31,609 bases of DNA, taken from contig VAYX01000042.1 in the NCBI GenBank assembly GCA_005885325.1, forward strand, positions 1 to 31,609. The letters are read 5' to 3'. The notes beneath the pieces are model-generated. The model was not told the DNA's origin. It made no database searches and worked only from the letters and a program-made list of their open reading frames with translations. This stretch comes from Actinomycetota bacterium (GTDB taxonomy: Bacteria; Actinomycetota; UBA4738; HRBIN12). Every line of letters begins with the position of its first letter. Position 1 is the stretch's first letter. The position numbers and the translations under genes are program-made. Of the stretch, positions 1 to 6,666 are shown one piece after another.

Positions 1-1
1 C

Positions 2-640
2 GGGACCACGAGCATCGAGGATCTGGCCGATCGCGACCTCGTGATCGAGGCCGCGACCGAACACTCCGAAACCAAGCGAGAGGTCTTTCGCCGGCTCGAC
101 GAGGTCACCGGCCCGGAGGTGATCCTGGCGAGCAACACGAGCTCGATCCCCATCGTCGATCTCGCTGCCGCGACCAAACGCCCGGAGCTGGTCGTCGGGC
201 TCCACTTCTTCAACCCGGTGCCGGTCATGGGGCTGATCGAGGTGGTGAAGGCCATCACGACCTCCGACGAGACGGTCGAGTTCGCCCGGGCGTTCGGAGT
301 CGTGCTGGGCAAGACCACGGTGCTGTCGAAGGACCGCGCGGGTTTCATCGTGAACATGCTCCTCATCCCGTACCTGAACGGGGCGGTCCGGATGCTCGAC
401 GAGGGGTTCGCCACGCGCGAGGACATCGACACGGCGATCAACCTCGGCCTGGCCCATCCCATGGGGCCGCTCCAGCTCCTCGACCTCATCGGTCTCGACA
501 CCGCCCTCTACGTGGCGAACGTGCTGTTCGACGAGTTCAAGGAGCCGCTGTTCGCCCCGCCGCCGCTCCTGAAGCGGATGGTCGCGGCGGGCCGCCTCGG
601 CCGCAAGACCGGCCGGGGCTTCTACGAGTACGGAGACTGA
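2..640 (+). CDS. hbd: 3-hydroxybutyryl-CoA dehydrogenase, N-terminus cut by window edge
   Basis: NAD(P)-dependent oxidation of 3-hydroxyacyl-CoA (typically 3-hydroxybutyryl-CoA) to the 3-oxo form, a cytoplasmic step of beta-oxidation or C4-CoA metabolism. The reading frame is open to the left edge, so the Rossmann glycine motif lies outside the window. About 212 codons of a usual 280-290 are present. Visible are the end of the NAD domain (DLVIEAATE, ILASNTSSIPI), the catalytic His segment GLHFFNPVPVMGLIEVV, and the C-terminal dimerisation domain (AGFIVNMLLIPYLNGAVRML, GLAHPMGPLQLLDLIGLD, GRKTGRGFYEY). An internal GTG at 41 is not the true start, because conserved sequence continues upstream of it. 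It converges on the glycosyltransferase, 31 bp away. Family assignment is firm; chain-length preference is inferred. Confidence 0.95.
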   Translation, partial: GTTSIEDLADRDLVIEAATEHSETKREVFRRLDEVTGPEVILASNTSSIPIVDLAAATKRPELVVGLHFFNPVPVMGLIEVVKAITTSDETVEFARAFGVVLGKTTVLSKDRAGFIVNMLLIPYLNGAVRMLDEGFATREDIDTAINLGLAHPMGPLQLLDLIGLDTALYVANVLFDEFKEPLFAPPPLLKRMVAAGRLGRKTGRGFYEYGD

Positions 641-671
641 GCCCGCCGGACGCCGACTGGAGCGGCGGCCT

Positions 672-1799
672 TCATTTCCCGCCGAGCGCCCGCTCGTACA
701 CCTGGAGGGTGAGGCGAGCCGTCTCGTCCCAGGAGAACCGCTCGGCCTGCCGCCGGCCCCGCTTCGCCAGCCGCTCGGCGAGATCCAGGTCGGTCAGCAC
801 CGACTCGATGGCTTGGGCGATCTCGCGGACCGACCGAGGGCTCACCCCGAGCGTGGCATCTCCGGCCACCTCGGGGACCGCGGACGTGTTCGATGCCACC
901 GTGGGGATGCCCCGGACCATGGCCTCGATCACGGGAAGCCCGAACCCCTCGTACAGCGACGGGTAGACGAAGGCGTCGGCCGCCCGGTACAGGGCATCGA
1001 GGTCCCGCTCGGACACGGCGCCGGTCATCACGATGTCGCCCGGGCCCGACAGGGCGATCTCCCGCATGAGCGCGTCGTGGTGCCACCCGAGTGGCCCGGC
1101 GAGCACCAGCGCGTGCGGCAGGCCGGTGGCGGCAACCCGGCGGTACGCCCGGATCAATCGGACCAGGTTCTTGCGTGGCTCGAGCGTTCCCACGAACAAG
1201 ACGTAGGGTTCGCGAACCTTCAGCCGCGCGAGGGTCGCGTCCGCGTCTTCACCCCCAACGCCGATCGACGCGGCGAGGGGGACGACATGGAGCCGAGCAG
1301 GGTCGACCCTCGTCCGCGACAGCAGGTCCTCGGCGGTGTTCCGGGACGGGGTGACGATGGCGTCGGCCCGAGCGACCGCCGCCCGAAGCCCCAGCCGGTA
1401 CATGGTGCGCCACAAGCGGGGGAACATCCCCGGGTGGTACTCGAAGGCGAGGTCGTGGACCGTCACCACCAGCCGCTGCCCCGGTCCGGCGGGAGGGATG
1501 GCGGCGGGGTTGGTGGCATGCACGATCTCGGAACCCTCAAGGCTCGGGGGAAGGGCCGGTCGCCCCAGCAGATCCCACCTCGGATAGAGGGTCCGGATGG
1601 GCGCCGGGAGCTCCTCCACCCAGAAGTCGCGGATCCATCGCTCCGGCGGGCCGTCCTGGTCGAATCTGGCGTGGAACAGACGGATGTCGAGGCTCGGGTC
1701 CCGCCGGGCCATCGCGGGAACGAGGTTTCGGATGTAGGTCCCGATCCCCCCGGGGGTCTGGAACCACAGCTGGTCGACGTGGATGGCGATGCCCGTCAT
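672..1799 (-). CDS. GT4-family glycosyltransferase
   Basis: A 375-residue GT-B fold glycosyltransferase of the group 1 / GT4 family, which transfers a sugar from a nucleotide-sugar donor. The acceptor cannot be told from sequence. Residues 1-180 form the acceptor half (GGIGTYIRNL near 17; VVTVHDLAFEYHPG near 111). Residues 195-375 form the donor half, with VLFVGTLEPRKNL near 200 and the EX7E motif EGFGLPVIE at 284-292. The ATG at 1799 was chosen because the GT4 N-terminus (MTGIAIHVDQLW) begins there; the upstream frame is Arg/Pro/Gly-rich and overlaps the preceding gene. It lies 8 bp downstream of the small carboxylase-linked gene, so it is probably the last gene of that transcript, although the functions look unrelated. 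Confidence 0.93.
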   Translation of the reverse strand: MTGIAIHVDQLWFQTPGGIGTYIRNLVPAMARRDPSLDIRLFHARFDQDGPPERWIRDFWVEELPAPIRTLYPRWDLLGRPALPPSLEGSEIVHATNPAAIPPAGPGQRLVVTVHDLAFEYHPGMFPRLWRTMYRLGLRAAVARADAIVTPSRNTAEDLLSRTRVDPARLHVVPLAASIGVGGEDADATLARLKVREPYVLFVGTLEPRKNLVRLIRAYRRVAATGLPHALVLAGPLGWHHDALMREIALSGPGDIVMTGAVSERDLDALYRAADAFVYPSLYEGFGLPVIEAMVRGIPTVASNTSAVPEVAGDATLGVSPRSVREIAQAIESVLTDLDLAERLAKRGRRQAERFSWDETARLTLQVYERALGGK

Positions 1800-1807
1800 C
1801 GCCAGAC

Positions 1808-2068
1808 CTAGGTGGCGTCGCCCCGGCCGTGGAGCGATGGAACGCCGGGACGAACGAACGGGGCTCGCGCCGGGACGCCCCACGCCGCGTCCATGTGCCG
1901 CCGGACCTGCAGCACGCCGAATCCGGTGGCCTCGATCCGTCCGGCAAGGACCCACGGGTCGGGGTGCGGGCTCTCCTTGAGGAAGTACCGTTCCAGGGCG
2001 AGCAGGATGGCCCGCTCCTCCTCGCGGGTGAGGCCACTCGGGACCTCGAACCGCCGCTCGCCATTCAC
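1808..2068 (-). CDS. Small protein coupled to acyl-CoA carboxylase (epsilon-subunit-like candidate)
   Basis: An 86-residue protein. Its GTG start overlaps the stop of the carboxyltransferase gene by 4 nt (GTGA), a sign of translational coupling. It has an amphipathic helix (LTREEERAILLALERYF, about 13-29), a PDPWVLAGRIEA segment and a Pro/Gly-rich tail. Actinobacterial acyl-CoA carboxylases often have a small epsilon subunit or other short partner encoded directly after the beta subunit. Position, size and the helix-then-tryptophan layout fit that role, but there is no invariant motif to prove it. A non-homologous carboxylase-associated protein is an alternative. Confidence 0.6.
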   Translation of the reverse strand: MNGERRFEVPSGLTREEERAILLALERYFLKESPHPDPWVLAGRIEATGFGVLQVRRHMDAAWGVPARAPFVRPGVPSLHGRGDAT

Positions 2069-3651
2069 AGCGGCATGTTCCCGTGCTTGCGCGCCGGGAC
2101 CGCCTCGCGCTTGGTGACCAGCATCCGAAGGGACTTGATCAGCCGGGCTCGGGTCTCGGCCGGCTCGATCACGTCGTCGACGAAGCCGCGCTCCGCGGCC
2201 ACGTAGGGGTTGGCGAACTTCCGCTGGTATTCACCGATCAGCTCGGCGCGTCGGGCCGCGGGGTCCTCGGCCTTCTCGATCTCCTTCTTGTTCACGATGT
2301 TCACGGCGCCGTCCGGCCCCATGACCGCGATCTCGGCCGTGGGCCAGGCGAACGACACGTCGGCCCGCAGGTGCTTGGAGTTCATGACCAGGTACGCGCC
2401 GCCGTACGCCTTCCGGGTGATGACCGTCATGCGGGGCACCGTCGCCTCGGCGAACGCGTAGAGGAGCTTCGCCCCGTGCCGGATGATCCCGCCGAACTCC
2501 TGGGCCGTCCCCGGCAAGAACCCGGGTACGTCCACGAACGTGACCAATGGGACGTTGAAGGCGTCGCAGAACCGCACGAAGCGCGAGGCCTTCTCGGAGG
2601 ACTCGATGTCGAGCGTGCCGGCGAGCACCTTCGGCTGGTTGGCCACGATGCCGACGGTCCTGCCGTCGAGCCGGGCCAACCCGATCACGATGTTCATGGC
2701 CCAATACGGGAAGACCTCCATGAACTCGCCGTCGTCCACTACGCGCCTGATGACCTCGTGCATGTCGTACGGCTCGCGGGCCGAGTCGGGGATCAGGTGG
2801 GTGAGGCCCTCGTCGCGGCGCTCGGGGTCGTCGACCGGCGCGTACGACGGCGGATCCTCCAGGTTGTTCGACGGCAGGAACGAGAGCAGGTGCCGCACCA
2901 TGGCCAGGCTCTCCTCCTCGTCCTGGGCCACGAACGAGGCCACGCCGGAACGGGAGGCGTGGGTCATGGCCCCGCCCAGCTCCTCGAACGACACCTCCTC
3001 GCCGGTCACGGCCTTGATCACGTCGGGCCCGGTGATGAACATGTGCGAGGTCTCTCGCACCATGAACGTGAAATCGGTGACGGCCGGCGAGTAGACGGCA
3101 CCGCCGGCGCAGGGCCCCAGGATCGCGCTGATCTGGGGGATCACGCCGGAGGCTCGGACGTTCCGCTCGAAGATGTACCCGTAGCCCGCCAGCGACGCCG
3201 CTCCTTCCTGGATCCGGGCCCCGCCCGAGTCGTTCAGCTGGATGAACGGCGCGCCGGTCGACATGGCCAGGTCCAGGACCTTGCAGATCTTCTGGGCGTG
3301 CACCTCGCCGAGGGACCCACCGAAGACCGTGAAGTCCTGGGACGCGACGAACACCTTGCGTCCGTCGATCGTCCCGTGGCCCGTGACCACCCCGTCCCCC
3401 GCCGGGCGGTTGCGCTCCATCCCGAAGTCGTGGGACCGGTGGAGGGCGAACGGGTCGGTCTCCTGGAACGACCCCGCGTCGAGCAGGAGCTCCAGGCGCT
3501 CCCGGGCGGAGAGCTTGCCCCGTTCGTGCTGCCTTCGGACGGCCTCCTTGCGGTGGGCGTCCAGCATGGCGGCCCTGCGCTTGCGGAGCTCCTCGATCCG
3601 TTCCTCGACCGTCCGGACCGGAACCTGGGGACGCTCCTCGGTCTTGGCCAT
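2065..3651 (-). CDS. pccB: Acyl-CoA carboxylase carboxyltransferase (beta) subunit, propionyl-CoA carboxylase type
   Basis: Transfers the carboxyl group from carboxybiotin to a short acyl-CoA (propionyl-CoA to methylmalonyl-CoA, possibly also acetyl-CoA). The 528-residue length is normal. The N-terminal crotonase-fold half has GKLSARERLELLLD, GDGVVTGHGTIDGR, FGGSLGEVHAQKI, the oxyanion glycines in GGARIQEG and FITGPDVIKAVTGEEV. The C-terminal half has NIVIGLARLDGR, VDVPGFLPG, VITRKAYGGAY and ends PARKHGNMPL, a typical family end. The biotin carboxylase/BCCP alpha subunit is not in the window. The ATG at 3651 has TACACT 8 nt upstream on the same strand, suggesting leaderless transcription. Methylmalonyl-CoA epimerase at 6053-6457 would act on its product. 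Confidence 0.96.
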   Translation of the reverse strand: MAKTEERPQVPVRTVEERIEELRKRRAAMLDAHRKEAVRRQHERGKLSARERLELLLDAGSFQETDPFALHRSHDFGMERNRPAGDGVVTGHGTIDGRKVFVASQDFTVFGGSLGEVHAQKICKVLDLAMSTGAPFIQLNDSGGARIQEGAASLAGYGYIFERNVRASGVIPQISAILGPCAGGAVYSPAVTDFTFMVRETSHMFITGPDVIKAVTGEEVSFEELGGAMTHASRSGVASFVAQDEEESLAMVRHLLSFLPSNNLEDPPSYAPVDDPERRDEGLTHLIPDSAREPYDMHEVIRRVVDDGEFMEVFPYWAMNIVIGLARLDGRTVGIVANQPKVLAGTLDIESSEKASRFVRFCDAFNVPLVTFVDVPGFLPGTAQEFGGIIRHGAKLLYAFAEATVPRMTVITRKAYGGAYLVMNSKHLRADVSFAWPTAEIAVMGPDGAVNIVNKKEIEKAEDPAARRAELIGEYQRKFANPYVAAERGFVDDVIEPAETRARLIKSLRMLVTKREAVPARKHGNMPL

Positions 3652-3659
3652 GGTCCCCG

Positions 3660-3665
3660 AGTGTA
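3660..3665 (-). promoter_or_regulatory. -10 box of leaderless promoter for carboxyltransferase
   Basis: TACACT on the minus strand ends 8 nt before the ATG at 3651. It fits TANNNT, with transcription starting at or near the A of ATG. No convincing -35 element is seen. Confidence 0.55.
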
Positions 3666-3722
3666 GCGCCCGGCTCGCCCCGGACGGCCGAGCGACGGCC
3701 CGGCCATGTCAGTGGGTTCTCC

Positions 3723-3728
3723 TACGAT
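3723..3728 (+). promoter_or_regulatory. -10 box of leaderless promoter for Fe-S nuclease
   Basis: TACGAT lies 6 nt before the GTG at 3735, with no Shine-Dalgarno sequence. It is divergent from the carboxyltransferase promoter about 60 bp away. Confidence 0.55.
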
Positions 3729-3734
3729 CGGCCG

Positions 3735-4703
3735 GTGGAGGCCACCGTGGAGCTCACTCCCTCGCAGCGCCGTACGTTCGAGCGGCTCATCGGGCCGGGC
3801 GAACGTCCATTCTTCTCGGCCGACGTCGTTTCACACCTGCGGGATCGGATCGAGGAAGCCGTCCGGGCGGTCGAGCTTCCCGAGCCGTTGTGGCTCGGCA
3901 AGTCCAGCCTGAACGATCTGGGCCGGTGCGCCGGGCTGTTCGACGCAATCCGAGCGGGCGAGCGCGGACCGTTCTCGTTCACGCCTCGATTCGCAGCTGG
4001 GCGGCTTGCCCACAAGGCCGTTGAGCTCGAGGTGGCCGGTCGCGAGGACCGGGATCCCCACGGCCTGGTCGAGGAGGCGGTGGATCGGCTCGTCGACGAC
4101 GAGGCCTTCCGAGGGTTCTGGGACGGCCTCGACGGCCTCCGTCGGGACGAGACGCTGATGGACGCGGCCAAGACCCTCGAGCTCTTCCGATCGACGATGC
4201 CGCCGCTCCGACGGATGCGGCGGGAGCTCGCACCGTCCACCGAGTGGCACGTCCGGGTCGAGCTGCTCGGCGGCGCCGTCGTGCTCAGCGGGACGATGGA
4301 CCTGGTGCTCGGGTCGGGCTCGGCCGTGGAACCGGGTCGGGCCACCCGCCTGGCCATCGACCTCAAGACCGGCCGGGCCTGGCCGGAGCACGCCGAGGAC
4401 ATGCGGTTCTACGCCCTGTTGCTCGCCCTGCGATTCGGGGTGCCGCCGTATCGGGTGGCCACCCTGTACCTGGAGTCGGGGGAATGGCAGGCGGAGGACG
4501 TGGACCAGCCGGTCCTCGACCGCGCCGCCGAGCGCGTGATCGGGGCCGTCCGGGCCGCGGCGGCGTCGGAGGCCGGACGGGAGCTCGAGCTCGCCCCCGG
4601 GCCGTACTGCCGGTGGTGTCCTCGGACCGCGACCTGCCCGGTGAGCGCCTTCCCGCCGGAACGCGATGCGGTCCACGCCGAAGCCGTAGCAACCATCGAC
4701 TGA
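3735..4703 (+). CDS. PD-(D/E)XK nuclease with Fe-S cluster, RecB/Cas4-like
   Basis: A stand-alone 322-residue nuclease-fold protein of the RecB C-terminal/Cas4 class. The active-site elements appear in order: motif I histidine in GRLAHKAVELE (H93), GTMDLVL (D189), IDLKTGR (D209, K211) and a helix with Y226 (EDMRFYALLLA) in the QxxxY position. Four cysteines are placed as in Fe-S nucleases: one before the nuclease core (C65 in LNDLGRCAGLF) and three at the C-terminus (C292, C295, C301 in YCRWCPRTATC). This predicts a 4Fe-4S staple. There is no helicase domain and no CRISPR array nearby. A role in processing DNA ends or single strands is inferred; the partner is unknown. The GTG start is supported by the TACGAT box; a GTG at 3747 is an alternative. 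Confidence 0.88.
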   Translation: MEATVELTPSQRRTFERLIGPGERPFFSADVVSHLRDRIEEAVRAVELPEPLWLGKSSLNDLGRCAGLFDAIRAGERGPFSFTPRFAAGRLAHKAVELEVAGREDRDPHGLVEEAVDRLVDDEAFRGFWDGLDGLRRDETLMDAAKTLELFRSTMPPLRRMRRELAPSTEWHVRVELLGGAVVLSGTMDLVLGSGSAVEPGRATRLAIDLKTGRAWPEHAEDMRFYALLLALRFGVPPYRVATLYLESGEWQAEDVDQPVLDRAAERVIGAVRAAAASEAGRELELAPGPYCRWCPRTATCPVSAFPPERDAVHAEAVATID

Positions 4704-4750
4704 ACCCACCGATCGGCCGGCCCTGCCTCGCTCCGTTCGACGGCGGAGGT

Positions 4751-4780
4751 TTGTCGCCGGCCGCGGCCGTGGCCTATCGT
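4751..4780 (+). promoter_or_regulatory. Candidate promoter of ccr
   Basis: TTGTCG (4751-4756), an 18-bp spacer and TATCGT (4775-4780). The expected transcript start is near 4787, giving a leader of about 28 nt that holds the Shine-Dalgarno GGTGAGG (4801-4807), 7 nt before the ATG at 4815. Confidence 0.5.
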
Positions 4781-4814
4781 CGGGCCCTCCGCGAGCCCAC
4801 GGTGAGGTGTCCGC

Positions 4815-6056
4815 ATGGCCAAGGAACTGTTCGAGATCGGCGAGATCCCGCCAGTTGGGGAGGTCCCCGAACGGATGCACGCCCAGCTGGTCCGGCCCGA
4901 CCGGTACGGGGAGCCGGAGAAATCCATCCAGGACGAGGTGATCGACGTGCCGGCGATCGGGCCGGGGGAGGCCCTGGTCATGGTCATGGCCGCCGGGGTC
5001 AACTTCAACAACGTCTGGGCGGCCCGGGGCGTCCCCATCGACGTCACGAAGACCCAGGCGCGATGGGGCGAGCCGACCGACTTCCACATCGTCGGCTCGG
5101 ACGCGTCCGGCCTCGTCTACGCGGTCGGCGACGGCGTGTCGAACGTCTCGGTCGGTGACCGCGTCGTCGTGCACGCCGGCCAGTGGGATCCCGATGATCC
5201 GTGGGTGCTCGCGGGGAAGGACCCGGGCCTCGCGGCGAGCTTCCGAGTGTGGGGCTACGACACGTGCTGGGGCTCGTTCGCCCAGTTCACGAAGGTCCAG
5301 GCCCATCAGTGCCTGCCGAAGGCCGGCCGATTGACGTGGGAGGAGGCGGCCGCACCCACGCTCACCGGCTCCACCGCGTATCGGATGCTGCACGGCTGGC
5401 CCCCGCACACGGTCGAGGAGGGTGACGTCGTGCTGGTGTGGGGCGGTTCGGGCGGCCTCGGCTCGCTGGCCATCCAGCTGGTCACGCTCGCCGGCGGCAA
5501 GGCGGTGGCCGTGGTCTCCTCCGAGGAGAAGGGCGAGTACTGCAAGCGCCTGGGCGCGGTCGGGTACGTCGACCGAAGGGACTTCAGCCACTGGGGCGTG
5601 CCGCCCCGATGGGACTCGCCGGAGTGGAAGGACTGGTTCGAGGGGGCCAAGGCCTTCGGCAAGGCCGTCTGGGACGTCCTGGGGGAGCGTCGGAGCCCGC
5701 GCATCGTCTTCGAGCATCCGGCCCAGGACACCATTCCCACGTCGATCTTCGTGTGTGACCGGGGCGGCATGGTGGTGATCTGCGCCGGGACGAGCGGGTA
5801 CGACACGATGGTGGACGTGCGGTACCTGTGGTACCTGCAGAAGCGGTACCAGGGCTCGCACCTGTTCAACGACGAGCAGGCCGCGGCGTTCAACGACCTG
5901 GTCCGTGACGGGCAGATCCAGACGACGCTCGGCCACACCTATCCGTACGAGGACACCGGCCACATCCACCAGCTCATGGCCGACGGCAAGCTTCCCGAGG
6001 GAAACGTCGCGGTCCTGGTCAACGCGCCGTCAATAGGCTTGACGGACCTGCCCTAG
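4815..6056 (+). CDS. ccr: Crotonyl-CoA carboxylase/reductase
   Basis: Reductive carboxylation of crotonyl-CoA with NADPH and CO2 to ethylmalonyl-CoA, the committing step of the ethylmalonyl-CoA pathway and a source of extender units. This 413-residue MDR-family protein has the Ccr-type N-terminus, AAGVNFNNVWAA (about 59-70), WGYDTCWGSFAQFTKVQAHQ, LTWEEAAAPTLTGSTAYRML, and the NADPH loop WGGSGGLGSLAIQL (about 210-223). It also has the Ccr signature IVFEHP with H302, corresponding to the CO2-pocket histidine of characterised Ccr, and a YQGSHLFND stretch. These make Ccr more likely than a plain quinone-type reductase. Whether it really carboxylates, and its chain-length preference, is inference. 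It converges on and overlaps the epimerase stop by a few bases. Confidence 0.92.
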   Translation: MAKELFEIGEIPPVGEVPERMHAQLVRPDRYGEPEKSIQDEVIDVPAIGPGEALVMVMAAGVNFNNVWAARGVPIDVTKTQARWGEPTDFHIVGSDASGLVYAVGDGVSNVSVGDRVVVHAGQWDPDDPWVLAGKDPGLAASFRVWGYDTCWGSFAQFTKVQAHQCLPKAGRLTWEEAAAPTLTGSTAYRMLHGWPPHTVEEGDVVLVWGGSGGLGSLAIQLVTLAGGKAVAVVSSEEKGEYCKRLGAVGYVDRRDFSHWGVPPRWDSPEWKDWFEGAKAFGKAVWDVLGERRSPRIVFEHPAQDTIPTSIFVCDRGGMVVICAGTSGYDTMVDVRYLWYLQKRYQGSHLFNDEQAAAFNDLVRDGQIQTTLGHTYPYEDTGHIHQLMADGKLPEGNVAVLVNAPSIGLTDLP

Positions 6057-6457
6057 CGGGCATCCTCGACCAGCTCGACGAGGACACCGCCCATCCCCGT
6101 GGGGTGGACGAATGCGATCGTGGTACCGCGCGATCCGGAGCGAGGCGACTCGTCGATCAGGGGAACGCCCGCCGTGCGCAACGCCTGGAGGGTCGAGGCG
6201 ACGTCGTCGACGCGGAGCCCCAGATGGTGCAAGCCCGGACCGCGCTTGGCCAGGAATCGCCCCACCGGCGTGTCCGGGCCGAGGGCGCCGATCAGCTGGA
6301 TGCTGGTGTCGCTCACCTCGAACAGCACCTCCTCGACGCCCTGTGACTGCACGACTTCGCGGTGAGAGGGCTCGATCCCGAGCGTGCGCCGATACCGCTC
6401 GACCGCGGCGTCGAGGTCCTCGACCGCGATCCCCACGTGGTCGATGCCGGTCAGCAT
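6053..6457 (-). CDS. mce: Methylmalonyl-CoA epimerase
   Basis: Interconverts (S)- and (R)-methylmalonyl-CoA (and often ethylmalonyl-CoA), linking acyl-CoA carboxylase or Ccr products to B12-dependent mutases. The 134-residue VOC-fold protein has metal-ligand positions H7 (IDHVGIAV), Q54 (TSIQLIGALG), a His in GPGLHHLGLRV (77/78) and E129 (GVLVELVEDAR). FVHPTGMGG is the family C-terminal signature. A strong Shine-Dalgarno AGGAGGAGG precedes the ATG. A TATGGT box on the minus strand at 6526-6531 could be its -10. Its stop shares the CTAG at 6053-6056 with the ccr stop. No mutase is in the window. Confidence 0.94.
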   Translation of the reverse strand: MLTGIDHVGIAVEDLDAAVERYRRTLGIEPSHREVVQSQGVEEVLFEVSDTSIQLIGALGPDTPVGRFLAKRGPGLHHLGLRVDDVASTLQALRTAGVPLIDESPRSGSRGTTIAFVHPTGMGGVLVELVEDAR

Positions 6458-6525
6458 GCCTCCTCCTGGGTCACGGGGGTCTGCTTCGTCCTGGCCACGG
6501 GCGTCCTCGAGTGGAGCGGGCAGGC

Positions 6526-6531
6526 ACCATA
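6526..6531 (-). promoter_or_regulatory. Possible -10 box for mce
   Basis: TATGGT on the minus strand, about 70 nt before the mce start, which also has a strong Shine-Dalgarno, so this would be a leadered transcript. No -35 is recognised. Confidence 0.35.
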
Positions 6532-6568
6532 GCCGTTGGACCCGGATCCCGGCACGCGCGCTTCGTAG

Positions 6569-6598
6569 GCCCTTCGGAAGCTCCCTAGGGCGAAGGGC
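6569..6598. repeat. Inverted repeat upstream of FtsH-like gene
   Basis: GCCCTTCG (6569-6576) is the exact reverse complement of CGAAGGGC (6591-6598). The 14-nt interval contains the palindrome CCCTAGGG (6583-6590). It lies between the divergent mce and FtsH-like genes, just upstream of the TACGAT box at 6624. It could be an operator or a stem-loop; nothing in the sequence tells which. Confidence 0.35.
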
Positions 6599-6623
6599 GG
6601 ATGCGCGCCATCGGGTGCCCCCG

Positions 6624-6660
6624 TACGATGCTTGGAGGCGGTCCGTCGGCCAGGAAGGGG
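6624..6660 (+). promoter_or_regulatory. -10 box and ribosome binding site setting the FtsH-like start
   Basis: TACGAT (6624-6629) could serve as a -10. AGGAAGGGG (6652-6660), 6 nt before the GTG at 6667, is a good Shine-Dalgarno and argues for that start over the in-frame ATGs at 6601 and 6628, which precede or overlap the -10. Confidence 0.5.
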
Positions 6661-6666
6661 ACGCCC

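Noticed and set aside
2083..3666. Long plus-strand open frame opposite pccB
   Set aside because: No recognisable domain; pccB on the minus strand is unmistakable.
3831..5969. Long minus-strand open frames opposite the nuclease and ccr
   Set aside because: Low-complexity Arg/Pro/Gly/His shadow translations caused by high GC; the plus-strand genes are clearly conserved.
6601..6666. Earlier in-frame ATGs for the FtsH-like gene
   Set aside because: They lie before or within the -10 box; a good ribosome site precedes the GTG at 6667.
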